64,000 nt of DNA from Trichuris trichiura (GCA_037903355.1 JBAJFE010000018.1:496001-560000), one strand, 5' to 3'. Positions 10,906-22,326 are shown, numbered from the stretch's first letter. A program made the numbers and translations. Notes: a model not told the origin generated them from the letters alone.

Positions 10906-12204
10906 TTTTTGAAACCGTGAAAATGCACTAAAGTATAAGGAAGTATAATAACGCTTAACTGTAGTATGCTGGATGAATAGGCAGCAGAAAATCAATCCCA
11001 AACCGTTAGCTAATCTTTGAGTTACAATACAATACAGAGTTCGATAGGATGAAAACTATACCAAAGCGTTCAACTGATGAACGCATTGCTTAGCTGTGAA
11101 GGGATGAATGAGCTGGACGACTGGCAGGAGAACATTCCAATCCAATATGAATTATATGTCTGATCAATGGAATTCACCGGATAAGCCGCGAGACAAAAGA
11201 AAGATCCACTTATAAACCACTGACCGTTTGCGAAAAGCTGCATATGACACCCAGTTATCAAATAATTCCGTTTTGCCAGTTGCTTGAAGAAGTAAAGTTC
11301 GCTTTAGAAATTTCTAGAATCAAAGACTCCAACAGGTAACCCCTCTGTAGTAGCAACAGAAAATAGCGCTTTGTTTTATCACGTTTACTCAACCAAAATG
11401 AATTCAAAAGTTGTCACTACAGCTGATATTTGAGAGCAAGACGTTTCTGTATGCACGAATATCATCTCTATTCCTCTACATTATGCATGAAACTATTCAA
11501 AGTTCTACTTTATTTAAAATTATAGGCATTGAATGATCGATACTGCCTGACCTTAGGCCAGTTGAATTGCTTTATTCGTATTCATTCCCCCAGTTTGTAG
11601 CTCATAAACCACCCAGTAACGAAACGTGTAATATGGTTTGTTGATTTAGATAACCATGCGCGCATCAACAGGATTTTGATAAGGAATTTAGATCTTCTCC
11701 CGCTATACTATAATCTTAACCACAAACAATAATAGATAACAAGATCGCACGGCCAGTTGTCGACTAGTCAAAACAGCGACCATAGGATTAAATCAGTCGT
11801 GTAGCAGCTGCGAAATGGTAATCCCAAAATATCGGTAGAACGATTTCTATCATGCTTTTGCAGCAAACAGAAAATTTAAGTTTTATAAGCTTAAATGTGC
11901 CACTGACAATTCTACCCTGGCTAATCGATACGATTCTTCAAGAAACTATCTAACAACTTGAAGAGACAATTCTATCATCGCTTTCTTGAGTAGCTTTTGA
12001 TACATGAACATTACTACCGCAGTTTTATTAAACTTCCTTACTGCGCCTAAAGCATTGAAGGAATAGAAAAAGTTGGTAAATCGTTCAAGAAGTGCCAATA
12101 TATTAATGCAAAGTTTTCAAACCGGTCCACTACGCTGATACCTTTAAGAGGAAACATGCAGAATGGCGCATGCCATGAGAACACAGGCAGTCGTCAATGA
12201 AACT
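10906..12204. other. Upstream region of copy A gene; no supported exon
   Basis: On the minus strand near 11310-11350 the sequence matches the corresponding upstream region of the paralogue (about 30660-30720), including a shared frame ending VFDSRNF. That is evidence of an old tandem duplication including flanking DNA. Here the frame stops right after NF. The rest is AT-rich with no named feature. Confidence 0.45.
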
Positions 12205-12720
12205 TAAATGGGTTTAAACGAGTTTTATTTTGAATATACGTACCCGTTGGAAAAGGAAAAAAGAAAATGAAGAAAGAAAATCAAATGTGTTTGCGGCCAC
12301 AAATGAAAAAGGAGGACAACGAGAAAAATGGAAGAAAGAAGGTAAAAGACCCGGGAAAGATGTTAGTTTAAAACCTGTCTGTGTTAAGCAGACGGCTGTA
12401 TATCGTTTGTAGGCTCGCTGTCTCTCATTGTTAGCGTTGCCGCCGTCGTGGAAGGTCGGTTGGGTGCTCGCCGCGAAGTCTGACGAGCTAGGTGGGACTA
12501 AAGCCCGATGGGTCAAGATAGACCGGACGGCTGTGATATCCGCCAAAGCCGGACGGACGGAGCGGCTTGTTGACATAAAGACCGACCCGACGGGCGACAC
12601 AGAACGCTGATGACGGGCCCAGATAAGGCCCAAAAGCTCCACGGATTAACGTTAAAAATAAACGTTGATTTAACGAACGAGTTGCAAAAGCCGAAAAAGT
12701 TTTATTTTGGGTTTAAACGA
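12205..12720. mobile_element. Retroelement-like segment with a hammerhead-like core
   Basis: The words GGGTTTAAACGA and GTTTTATTTTG occur at both edges (about 12210-12234 and 12699-12720) in swapped order, bracketing about 500 bp. The inner part from 12415 to 12640 is much richer in G+C than its surroundings. At 12607-12636 it has CTGATGA, a 5-bp stem GGGCC/GGCCC with loop CAGATAA, then AAAAG. This parallels the Penelope-like ends at 36.6, 47.0 and 50.2 kb, except that A replaces the G of the GAAA box. It is most likely a decayed non-autonomous relative of the Penelope family. No target duplication was found. Confidence 0.45.
12607..12636 (+). ncRNA. Hammerhead-ribozyme-like core, degenerate
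   Basis: CTGATGA matches the invariant 5' box of the hammerhead fold. It is followed by one unpaired C, a perfect 5-bp stem II and AAAAG in place of GAAAN. The G-to-A change in the catalytic GAA box would be expected to abolish cleavage. Stems I and III were not established. Confidence 0.35.
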
Positions 12721-12774
12721 CTACTTAATAAATGGAACGATCTTACCTTTCCGTTATATTTATTCTTCAGCTGA

Positions 12775-13847
12775 TCAGCTATCGATCTTCACTCGAGTTT
12801 TCTGCAGAACAGCAGAAAAGATAATACAATTGTAGAAAACCGCACACAATTGCTCACCGACGAATATTCGCAAAGCAGTATACAGTACTGAACGGTCTAA
12901 GCCGTCAGCGTCTACAAGTATCCTGCGCATCATTTCAGTGCTTTTTTGAAATGAAAAAATAAACAGATACTCTTTTCCTTTCAACATAGTTTTTCCTGCT
13001 ATACTTAATTGAGCTCAGTCATTTACAATGACAGTCATGGCAGTCCTCTGTCATTGATTTCGTAATCGGTAACACCAATCGACAGCCTACATTGTAGAAC
13101 GATTACTTTTCCGTTGAGCGGAAATGTTTTATCTTTCGACGAGTCAGCGTTTTGAAATGATCGCCAATCCAGCATTATCATGCGAGCTAATGATGAATAT
13201 TTTATCCCTTCGATTTCGTCACTCAAAGTTTTTTTTATGAAAATAGAGACGCTTGTTGTCGCATAAGTCCATTAGGCACTCGTGGTTCATAACATAGTCT
13301 CCGTATTTTAGAGTATATGCACCAACAATAACTCCTTCCTGAAAACCAGATTTTACGATCGCGTTCCTAATGATTCCCATGAAACCTGTATGTCAGTTTT
13401 CGTTTTTACACCCTATTACCTAATCTTTCGATGGGAGATTTTATAGTTTATTGAAAAGAATCTCGCGCAGTCACGTGTGTACAGAAAACTGTCATTCTGT
13501 GGGGCAACATCTTGTTTATCAATAGTATTTATCGAAACAAAATCAAACAAGGCCACATAAATGAGTTTGAAGCTTCTCAGTTTTGTCAAAAAAAGGATTG
13601 TGAAGACGTATGCCGTCTTTATCTCAACAAGCATAAAATCGCTTTGATTTTCAGCAGGAGCCGTTGCAGTGCACGGGTGTACTGATCGTGTTAGCCTAAT
13701 TTTCGATATTACGCGTCTGCGCCAGAGTACATGTATTGAAATTTTACTATGCGTACAGATCTTTTGGCATGTGCCTAAGTAACCAGTTGACAAACTGTTA
13801 ATTTCGTCAAGTTTTTGTTTGAGACGGCGGGATGAAGACGTCAACAA
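12775..13847 (-). CDS. Unrecognised protein gene, 3 exons, with a homopolymer frame break
   Basis: Exons 5' to 3' are 13847-13420 (open, true 5' end uncertain), 13366-13076 and 12995-12775. Introns are 53 and 80 nt with GT..AG ends. Joined phases read ...NYKISHRKIR then NAIVKSGFQEGVIVGAY, and later LQCRLSIG then KTMLKGKEYLFIFSF, ending KTRVKIDS and TGA. Within exon 2, on the minus strand, a run of eight A breaks the frame between RLYFHKK and LSDEIEGIKYSSL; seven A would keep one open frame. That is either an assembly indel or a real frameshift. The protein is basic and hydrophobic in parts, without a signal peptide or a domain I recognise. Stop codons are otherwise absent over more than 300 codons, so coding origin is likely. 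Confidence 0.5.
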
Positions 13848-13869
13848 GCAAATTCATAAAAAAATCTTT

Positions 13870-15019
13870 AAACTTATAAAATGACATAATTCTAAATCAG
13901 TGGTCAGCGAACAAGTTGCCCTTATCTGATGCTCTGAACAAAACGCTCCAGCCGTCTCGATGCCGCCGCAGGCTATAGTTTTAAAGATAACGTGCTATAC
14001 CGACTGGGTAGAACTCTTATCAATTTGTTTGTAGCTCGCACTCGCGCTAACACAATGTCTACACTTTAATGAGCTTTTCTATGCTTGAATAACAACTATT
14101 TAAAAATGTATAGCTACTCATTGAATACTCAAATACTCAACAAAGGGTCTCAATATGACTTTCTCTTAAACGAATTCATTGCATAGCCCACAATGCAAGA
14201 TTGGTTTCAACTCAGCTCACAGTAGTTATGTTAAACGTACTTTTATTTATGCATGTTGACCTAGCTTACTTTGAACACAAAAAATGCTGCAGTTGATTAG
14301 TACTATTGGTCCTACTTTCATTTCCCGCTCAAAACAATGATCAAAGTTGGAAACAACAAAAACGGCTACTATTCCATCAGTGACTCAAGGTGCACATAAA
14401 CTACTGCCAGCACGCGCCGGTTAAAAGAGTGATCACTACCTATTTCCGGCCATACCGTTAGCCACAGAAATGAACAGAACATAAAATTGGAAGTGAGCTT
14501 CCGCTCTGTTCAAACCATACTCAATCACATGCTAATCTTTAATACACACTGCTTCACGCAGTTGATAAAATCTGGCATTCTATAGAACGCTCAGCACTTT
14601 TAGGCGACGTGTTTCCTACCTAATACTTTACTTATTTCCTGGGTGTTCTACAAATAACGTAATGACGAACCAACAGGGTAATAAATGCAGTCTTTCGATC
14701 TATCTTCCAGGAAGCCTACGGTAGCGGCGCCTACGGGATGAAGAGGATTCTTTTTTGGATTCTTCCTGATAGTACTTTATATGTCGCCTTAGGCTGCGGA
14801 CACGGTGCGACGAGATAGCAAATAAGAATCTAAAAAATACGAGGCGCTTTGGTCAATGACACCCTGGCAGCTATCATATTTTGCTTTACCCTTAGCCTAA
14901 GCTAAATTATAGGGACAGCACGGCCACGTGACATCAAGAAAACAGCGCACTTTGTCCCGAAGTTTGCCATTGTAGGCGAGAAAACCATAAATGTCTAGGC
15001 TGATCAAATGCGACTCACA
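13870..15019. other. Intergenic, nothing recognised
   Basis: AT-rich, no open exon chain, no repeat with clear ends. It presumably includes the 5' region of the minus-strand gene ending near 13847. Confidence 0.4.
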
Positions 15020-15360
15020 CTATGCGAGCCCCCGAAGTTGACCACTCTTATATGGTGACCGCCTGCCTAAGTTAACGGAATTTTGACCAGTTGGTTTGTC
15101 CGCACGTTAATAAGAGCAAGGATAACCTCTGTAAGTGGAAAATTGACCGCTTTAGCCTGACGTGGTATATGAACGCAATGCTAGTTTGCTCTCTGTAACT
15201 TGACCAGTCTGTTGAACTTACAACTTACGGTGGTTCAACAGCAATCTGTTCAGCCGAGCCACTTATACCCACAGTTCCCATATGTTGACCGCCTCCCTAG
15301 GTTGGCCTGTTTACCCAAGTCTGTTGAGTGGTTAACTTACGGGAGTTTTACTGTAATATT
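15020..15360. repeat. Cluster of degenerate TTGACC / CTTACGG words
   Basis: Variants of TTGACC recur at about 15037, 15055, 15082, 15147, 15198 and 15284, with CTTACGG-like words between them. Two longer versions, TGACCGCCTGCCTAAGTT near 15055 and TGACCGCCTCCCTAGGTT near 15285, are about 230 bp apart. This pattern is typical of the subterminal repeats of a decayed DNA transposon. Element ends and family are not determined. Confidence 0.4.
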
Positions 15361-15847
15361 TTGCATTCTGTTTAAAGTCTACGCATTTTACAGATCGTCT
15401 AGTCAAAGCATACCGCATATTTGAATGATGCCAACATTGCATACTTTGCCTAAACACGTCACGCTTTCTATAGGACGCAAACATTTCATACATTGCGTAT
15501 AACACATATAATGCTAAGTCTGTTCAGATTCATCTATACATAAAAATGGACAACCGCTGAAGAGAGAACGTTCAAGGTTATCTTACTTACCAAATCAGCT
15601 AACAGTTAGAAACAGCAAAGCAGCGATTCTTTCCGTAAGAGATCAACATGACCCAATACGCATACTACAATCACTTTCAAGAATGTTAGTAAATGTAAAC
15701 TTTACTGTAGTGACAAGTGCAGGAAAAAAGAAAGAGAGTGATTCGAATGATTGATCTGTCGCACTGGGCTGAGTTTTGCAATTTCATTCATTGAACAGGA
15801 AAGAGAAAAAACAAGAAATATAAAATAAGGTTGACTTCATGGTTGTT

Positions 15848-17625
15848 TCAAAGTTTTGCAGCAAAGACACACCATCCTGGCTGATTACAAAAGCATGCTG
15901 TCAAAAAGCGCCAGGCAACAAACTGTACACGATTGCGTGCCGAAGAACCAATATCTGAATTAGCATAATTACAATTGTATCGAAATTGATAAGCTTCAGT
16001 TTCAATCTGGCATCGATAGCTATCTGAACATCCAACAGTCGAACCACAGTCCGTTGCATCTATTCCGCACAACATTGCTCAAGAATGACATAACTTACTT
16101 ATTTAATAACTGACTAATTTCTTGATAAAGGTTCATGCCATTATCCAGATTATTATTAACTTGCAGTACCTGCTTGGACACTTGAGAATCACTTTCACGT
16201 CAGGTAAGAACTTTAAACTGTTCAGTACATTGAGTCAGTGCGTTATAGAGCTCGTCGTTACTGCAGGAGTCGTTCATCCAAGCGGTGAGCGACTCCAGCA
16301 TATCCGCTCACTCTTCATGCCCCCACTTGTGCGTATTGAAATCAATCTTCAACTCCTAAAAGTAAGTAAAAGTTTCAATCAGTGATTTCGCAATTCGACA
16401 TTTTGTAGACTTAACATTTGCAAAGGTGGAACGCAAAGTGCAAGATCCAGAACAGATGAAAAAGATTACAGATACAAAAACTATGATAAATGATACAGAA
16501 AAAGCAGCAGAAATTAAAAGCAAGTAGGTTGGAATTCACTGCGAAGAAACTTAAAGAAAAGACGTTCATACTCTCAATAAATTGGTGAGAAAGAAAACGA
16601 GATAAAGCATTGAAAAATGTGCACAACAACACAGAGCCGTGCATCGGAACATCCATATGCATAATGCTTGTAATTAGCTCACATTCATCTCTACAGAACT
16701 GCGACACAGTAATAGCAAAACTGAAATTGACGATAAGGGAGAAATGAGAAACTGCAGTAGCTAAGAGATGAACTTACAAGTATAAAATTTAACAGAGATT
16801 GCTTGCAGATCATCATGTACGTTTAGTCTACTAATTAAACGATACGCATACATTGGATTCAAAATAAAGAATAAAGATGGTTCTGAAATGCTCAACAGAA
16901 AATCGATGGAACCAGTAAATGTCTGAACACTTTGACTTTTCGATGTTTGCACAAAACCAATTTCATAGACGAACACCCATCACAGATAGTGTTGTTGGAG
17001 AAACGACAGCATTTAGACTAATACGACCTAGTCTTCTTGCGAGATTATATGCAGTGTTATTGCAGCACGGTAAGGTAGTGTCAAAGAAATAAATGAAAAA
17101 GTTTTATCTACCGATGATCTATGGTTTTCACATGCAGACCATAAAAATCATTCTGTCCATTAAAAATAAGCGAAGCTGGTGAACATAAGCTGCCTTGATA
17201 AGCCTTTAAACTGCTTCAGCAATGAATACTTAAAGGAACAGCATAACTAAACTTGGTCATGACAGACGAAACGGAAGTTTATGGCGGCATAACTATAGGC
17301 CGCTACCACTAACTTTTCCTGAAAAAGTATGCAGTTATTTCAATGAAAATCATTAATGCTGTTATGAAGTAACGAAATCGAGCTCCAAACAATAATTAAG
17401 CTAATAACTGTAGATCATCGGGACAGCTCGGAAAACAACTGGGCAGAGCGAAACTGCCCAAAGGAATGTTCTTAAAACCCAAAACCTGAATGCTAATTTT
17501 TTCAAACCAAATAATGAGTCGATGCTCCTTCGCTTACCATATATGGCAAATAACCAACAATTCAAATTAACTCGTCTTAATGCTTCCATTACTTGAAAAA
17601 CATTGTAAACACAAAAAATTACCAT
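15848..17625 (-). pseudogene. Degenerate minus-strand gene fragments
   Basis: Several coding-looking pieces lie in a row on the minus strand. After the acceptor TACTTTTAG, 16355-16095 is one 87-codon frame (ELKIDFNTHKWGHEE..., ...DELYNALTQCTEQFKVL..., ...MNLYQEISQLLNK, TAA) interrupted only by TGA at 16308-16310 and TGA at 16200-16202. Both are compatible with CGA-to-TGA decay. Further upstream, frames around 16770-17060 (CCNNTAYNLARRLGRISL, SLFFILNPMYAYRLISRL) are in two frames meeting near 16975, and 17541-17600 holds VMEALRRVNLNCWLFAIY before a GTAAGC donor. Downstream, 16075-15848 is a Cys-rich open frame of uncertain status. The pieces may belong to one gene that has decayed. No family recognised. 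Confidence 0.35.
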
Positions 17626-17748
17626 AATATTCCGGAAAATAAATTATTTCGGCCGGTTTGGACGCATCCTACCTGAATGTTTTGCCTTTACCTCTGCACT
17701 GTTAAAATTGTTGTGATTCAATTGACTGAATTACAACAATCTTAACAT

Positions 17749-17866
17749 CGCTGAGGATGGCAGTTCACGCGCGGCCCGAAAGCTACGGCTCTCACAACCT
17801 TGGTTTGTTAAATCTTCTACGGCTTTTCCTGTTCGGAACTGGAAAAGCCGTAGAAGATCTAACAAA
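17749..17866. repeat. Inverted repeat beside a weak hammerhead-like motif
   Basis: Arms at about 17800-17828 and 17839-17866, each containing CTTCTACGGCTTTTCC or its complement, form a near-perfect hairpin around TGTTCGGAACTG. Just before it, 17751-17782 reads CTGAGGA, then GGC, an 11-nt gap, GCCCGAAAGC. This resembles the cores at the Penelope-like ends but with a shorter stem. It may be another decayed member of the same family. Confidence 0.35.
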
Positions 17867-17992
17867 CCATGAAACATCAGCCCGTTACATGGCATCCTGT
17901 TTTCAAGGGCTCTCACAACCGTTGAAAACAATTCATTTTTAAAGGACGACTATATCAACCATAGCGGCACGCTTAAGTCTGTCTCGTTTTAG

Positions 17993-18548
17993 CGGCAGAA
18001 CGTAAGACTTCGAATGCAGCGCTCAGCAACAGAATGTCGCGCAGATCGTAGCAAAGGGAGTAGCAGCAAAACCAAAACTGACTGCAAAATATTCTGCATG
18101 CCTGGATAACTGCATAAATGGTAGGTACTAGTCTTAGCGTTGACATTCTAGACTGGCGCTACGCTTTCTCTAGATAGCATGTATTGCCTTAAAAGCTTCT
18201 ATGCACAAATAGTCACTTTATTTACTGATGATGTCTTGCTTTTATAGTGGGTAATTGTTTAAATAATTAGTATGTTCCCATAGAGGAGTTTACAATAGGG
18301 CTGTATCGCGTGAAAGCAGCAAGTAATAGTATTACGTACGTTCTCAGCTTCTTATCTCAACGAGTCACACTGTGGAGCCAAATGTTTACTTTAGACGCCA
18401 TTCCTAAAGAGAAAATGCTATCCGGAGGAACATCCAAGACAAAATGACGCGCATCGTCCCGTGCGGCATCACGCAAATCCTCACGCGCATCTTCCCGTGC
18501 GGCAACTCGTAAATCATCGCGCCAAAGTCAAGATATAGTGAGAAAATG
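17993..18548 (+). pseudogene. Broken paralogue of the secreted SR-tail peptide
   Basis: Exon 17993-18120 aligns with exon 2 of the intact gene at 23134-23263: the same acceptor position, RQNVRLRMQRSATEC against RADVEARIKCSASKC, then ACLDNCIN against KCLDDCVE. It is 128 nt instead of 130, so the two halves lie in different frames. Exon 18395-18548 encodes the Ser/Arg tail (ASSRAASRKSSRASSRAATR and so on) but has TGA at 18445-18447 before the repeats begin. The first exon with a signal peptide was not found. Two independent lesions point to a pseudogene. Only 18 nt separate its end from the left end of the pogo-like element. Confidence 0.65.
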
Positions 18549-18566
18549 AATGTTGGTTTGTCAATA

Positions 18567-19774
18567 CAGTAAAACTTCCCAAATCCGAACGCGTCGGGGC
18601 GCGGGGTAGTTCGGATTATAGAAGGACTTGTATTATAGAAGTGGTTTACTGTAGCCACAGAAAAGCAAGTAAAGCAATTTTGGATGCATTTTCCTGGCGT
18701 CTACAGCGCGATGTCAGCCTCTGCAAACGGTGAATAGCTTAACGAGGGTAGCGAAGTCCGTCTGATTAGGGAAAACGATTGACCAACGGAAACGAGTTTC
18801 TTATATAGTGTGGACGCTGTACCGCGAAGCGGCATGGGAAATAGTTCCCGTGAACTTAGTTTTCCATATTCGAAGTTGGTATTCAGTTCAGTTGGCTCGA
18901 AAAGAAATTGAGTTAGCGGCTGATTACTGGGCAATTTCTGGGCCATTGTAACCTTTGTTTCCTGGGTTGCGCACCAGTGCCCAACCTTTCTTCTACCCGT
19001 GCAATAGAAGTCCACGAAGCATAAATTTATTTTATTTAGTCACTTATCAGCGTCTGCTTCAACAGGCTTTGAAATTCGCTAGCAGCTAAGTGACGAACGC
19101 TTTTTAAGCATAAAAGGCGCCGTCCATGGCATTCTTCCTGTTCTTCTGCCGGTCACTTTCCTCTACAATGCATTGATTATCTTCATCTTCTTCTCTATCG
19201 TGAGCGTAATCTGCTTCCTTTTATAAATTTTGATGACTGCAAAAACCGTAGAACACACCAGAACACAGTGATAATGACTCCCGTATTGCTCTCCTTGTAC
19301 AAGGTCTGTTCTCGTATAATGCGGTGGTAGTCCTACTTTCAGGTAAGTGGTAGCCCTACCCTTACATAACACGATTCTACTTTTGTGCACATCCTGCAAT
19401 AAGTTTGACGGCCGTCCCGCGGCGTATTGGTGGTCATATGACAAGCTCTGTCCCATCTCAATATTGCCCACTATGTTGCATATTTCCGTTTAATTGTGGA
19501 AGCCTCTGTCACGAGATGAATTGTTGCAGCCAACCTATTGGTCCGGATTGGTTTGCCAAAGCCGTGGCTGGCCTGTGCCTATGTTAACAAATACCGGTAG
19601 GACCATTGGCTGGTTGTTTGCTGCCCTTATAGCCGTTTCCGCCAAATGACTGTCCGTTTCGCACAAGTAGGTTAATTATCTTTATTGTGTACGGTCGTTC
19701 TATTGTTCTCTTCCACCAATTCGGATTAGAGAGGGATTCGGAGTAAGGAGGTTCAGATTATGGAGGTTTCACTG
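18567..19774. mobile_element. pogo-like (Tc1/mariner superfamily) DNA element, 1.2 kb
   Basis: The left end CAGTAAAACTTCCCAAATCC and the right end, whose complement begins CAGTGAAACCTCCATAATCT, form imperfect terminal inverted repeats containing the ATCCGAAC-type word seen in pogo elements. The element is bracketed by TA on both sides (18565-18566 and 19775-19776), the expected target duplication. Inner open frames (for example 19015-18701 and 19471-19163 on the minus strand) do not show a DDE transposase I can recognise, so the element is non-autonomous or badly decayed. Confidence 0.75.
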
Positions 19775-19776
19775 TA

Positions 19777-20503
19777 CTTTGTACAACCACTGCTTAAAGA
19801 TGGGTACCATAATAGACATATGGAATGTTTATACTCATTCGCAATCTTACTGTTGGAAGACGTAAGTGTAAAGCGCCTGTGAACTGGCATTTACTCTATT
19901 GAGCTGCTCACTGTTTTCTGAGCGAAGGTAGCAATAAAACTGCGCTTTCATAACGAACATAAAAACTGTTTTTTTTTTAAAAAAGTCTATGGATTATTAA
20001 AGCTCCAGTAATTAAGCGACGAAGGAAGTGTGAACAGGTGATGGAATTAAGAATTACGTCAAATACGTCTGCTGATTTGTTGTGAGCACTGTCCATTGCT
20101 AGTTTTTTCACGTAATGCATTAAGCGACGTTTAGGAGATTGGGTTTATCTCGCAATGATTGCTCGCTTGATTCAGCCAGGGAGCTCAGGTTTTGTATCTA
20201 TGAGTTCTTACAGTTTCAAATAATTTTTATAGCGCTAAGACAAAAGTCATATTATTCGTAAGCCTTTGAGGACCCAGCAAAATTGACGGCATGTTCTGCC
20301 TTGCTTGTGAAACTTATTTGCCAAGATGAAGAAACTGCCTCAGAATAACTCAGAAATGAACTTGCGAAAGCCAGGATGGCCAGCTCATAACATCCTCAGG
20401 CTAAAACAACTTGGATAAATTGCCCTGATGCTTTGCAATGTTCGTATAAAGCTGCAGTTTTCCTCCGCAAAGGAAGCGGATTTGTGTGTTTGTAATGTTC
20501 AGC
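19777..20503. other. Intergenic, nothing recognised
   Basis: AT-rich, with a T8/A6 run near 19970. No exon or repeat with ends is seen. Confidence 0.4.
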
Positions 20504-20912
20504 ATTTGTCAAGACAATTCTTATTTTCTACTGCAGACTCTGATGGACAGCTGAAACTGGGAGAAGGGGAACGCAGTGGTCAGACTGAACGACTTCAACG
20601 GAATACCTTAGCTGCAACCAGGAGACTTGTTTAAAGAATACTAGTTTGAACATACAGCCAAAGTGCTTCTGTCATGACACACAAAATGGAATGAAGAGGA
20701 GGCGCTTTATTTTCCTTCTACCTATTATTAGTAATGTCTCTAATCTTCAGTTTGGAGCTTCTACATTTCCTTACTAACTTTTCCGGCAGACGTGCCGGTT
20801 GCTGGAATTACCAGTTCAGTTTGACGCAGAAAGATGACTTCGTTGTGTGCCAGTCCCCTCAGACAAATCTAGTAAAGCGCATTAGGTAGTTACCCTTTTC
20901 GTTGCGTTTACA
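20504..20912. repeat. Inverted duplication, second block (left copy)
   Basis: This segment matches 36125-36520 in reverse orientation over about 400 bp, for example GTCAAGACAATTCTTATTTT, GAACGACTTCAACGGAATAC and the stretch around CTAATCTTCAGTTTGGA. In the right arm it lies directly next to block B, while in the left arm it is about 9.6 kb from block A. Order and orientation fit one large inverted duplication with a deletion in the right arm or an insertion in the left arm. Confidence 0.88.
20537..20634 (+). CDS. Possible 3'-terminal exon of an unrecognised gene
   Basis: After the acceptor TTCTACTGCAG, a 32-residue frame reads DSDGQLKLGEGERSGQTERL and continues RNTLAATRRLV to TAA. It is charged and likely hel­ical. 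In the inverted copy the CAG codon after DSDG is TAG (36472-36474), so that copy is dead. Upstream exons were not found. The TERLQR stretch is reminiscent of SNARE-type helices, but the piece is too short to assign. Confidence 0.35.
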
Positions 20913-21984
20913 TTCACACTTGTAGCCACCGTGCGCTACATGGACTTAATACTCGCCAGTTCAGAGAGAGAGAGCTGAAAGAAAAACTACAGAGAGCGTT
21001 GAGCAAACGGCGGTAAGCAGAAAGTGGCGCAATCGTTTGAACTGGAAATTAAAAGAACAACATGAAGAAGAAATGTTTTACTTTCGGTTCTTGTCTTTTC
21101 GCTTTTTGTTCACCGCTTTAGATGAGGCTGGTTGAAAACTCATTGCTTTAAACCGCAGATCTCATGCTGCAGGTCATGCCCACCGACTGGAAATGCTGTT
21201 GGCGGCACGGAAAGTATCCTGTAGGTAGCGTCATTACGAAAATATTCCCAAACATGGAAAATTACACCAATACTGAGTGTCATCATTTCTTTCTTTTGCC
21301 GTGACAAAACGTGCAACAGCTAATCTAGTGTGCTAAAGATGTAGAGTTAAGAGTAGTTAAAACGCACGCGGAAGAACATGCACTTATCGCAATTAAGGGT
21401 GGCATATACAAATGAAAAGTCATGGCGAACGCAGGCATTGTTTTAAGCAGACTGGTACGTTAAGGATATGTTCCTGCAGAAGTGAAAAGCCTCAAAGGAT
21501 GGTGGACTTTGCTGCGCAGTTTCAGGCAGTTGCAGGAAGCGTGTCAGCACTGGTGCCCAACTTTCCTGCCTCTCTTGTCTGTGAAAGGGAAAGATTAACC
21601 CATCACTTTCAGCATCCTCCGCCTCAGTATATTGAAAAAAATAACGACAAACATGGAAGCTAGCATGATTCATGCCCCCTGCTTAACCTATTCAAATTAA
21701 TGTTGATGCCAGTAATCCGTTCCTTAAAATAACGAACATAGCTACAGTGCACGCGTGTGCTTGTTCTTGTTAAAATCTGCTAATTTCAACCGTAACTCAT
21801 TACGATGAAAAAATAATACTGTGAGGCTGGCATCAACGAATTGCCATTAAAGTGAAGAATTACGCAAACCAGCAGGGAAACACAAGTTTTAAAAGCACTA
21901 AAGTACACAGTTCATCAACTTTGAATAGTGTAGTCTTAATCTCCCCTATCCCTTTGAGAATAAACTAAGCTACCGCAAACGAAG
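20913..21984. other. Intergenic, no supported gene
   Basis: It contains a GA-rich stretch near 20965-20980 and a modestly G+C-rich stretch at 21420-21640 with open frames on both strands, neither with a recognisable domain. Confidence 0.4.
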
Positions 21985-22095
21985 GGTCTCTATTACGGAT
22001 TGAATGTCCCGTTTAACGTGCAATAAAATTTTCAATCCGTAATAAAGACATTTCATTACGAAAACATACAGTGCCGTACCAAGAAATCACATCTT
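21985..22095 (-). mobile_element. Penelope-like element end fragment
   Basis: Read on the minus strand, this matches the 3'-end region of the Penelope-like element at 46.9 kb: GATTTCTTGGTACGG, then ATGTTTTCGTAATG, then TTTATTACGGA and CGTTAAACGGGA in the same order. It also contains its own hairpin, with arms CTATTACGGATTGAA and TTCAATCCGTAATA. The hammerhead-like core is not present in this fragment. Confidence 0.6.
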
Positions 22096-22326
22096 CAAGC
22101 TACCGCAAACAGACCTATTGAGTTTGAACACAAGATTGTCAGATGATTGCCCCTTGGCAGCTTGAAATTTTAAATTTATTGACTGAATAAATTTCACGCC
22201 AGTCAATCTCATAGTTGAGTACATAACTATTACGCGTTATGACCAGAAGGCTAGATCTTTGATCTTTTTTTTCAAAGTGATTAACATAGCGTATTTCCAA
22301 AACCATCCCAGCACTGGTTTCTAGTT

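Noticed and set aside
16411..16530. Plus-strand helical frame VERKVQDPEQMKKITDTK
   Set aside because: It lies among minus-strand coding fragments, stops after about 33 residues and could not be joined to any other exon; strand assignment is unsafe.
18436..18548. CRISPR-like or minisatellite array at the Ser/Arg repeats
   Set aside because: The short repeats follow codon periodicity of a coding tail, are degenerate, and the organism appears eukaryotic.
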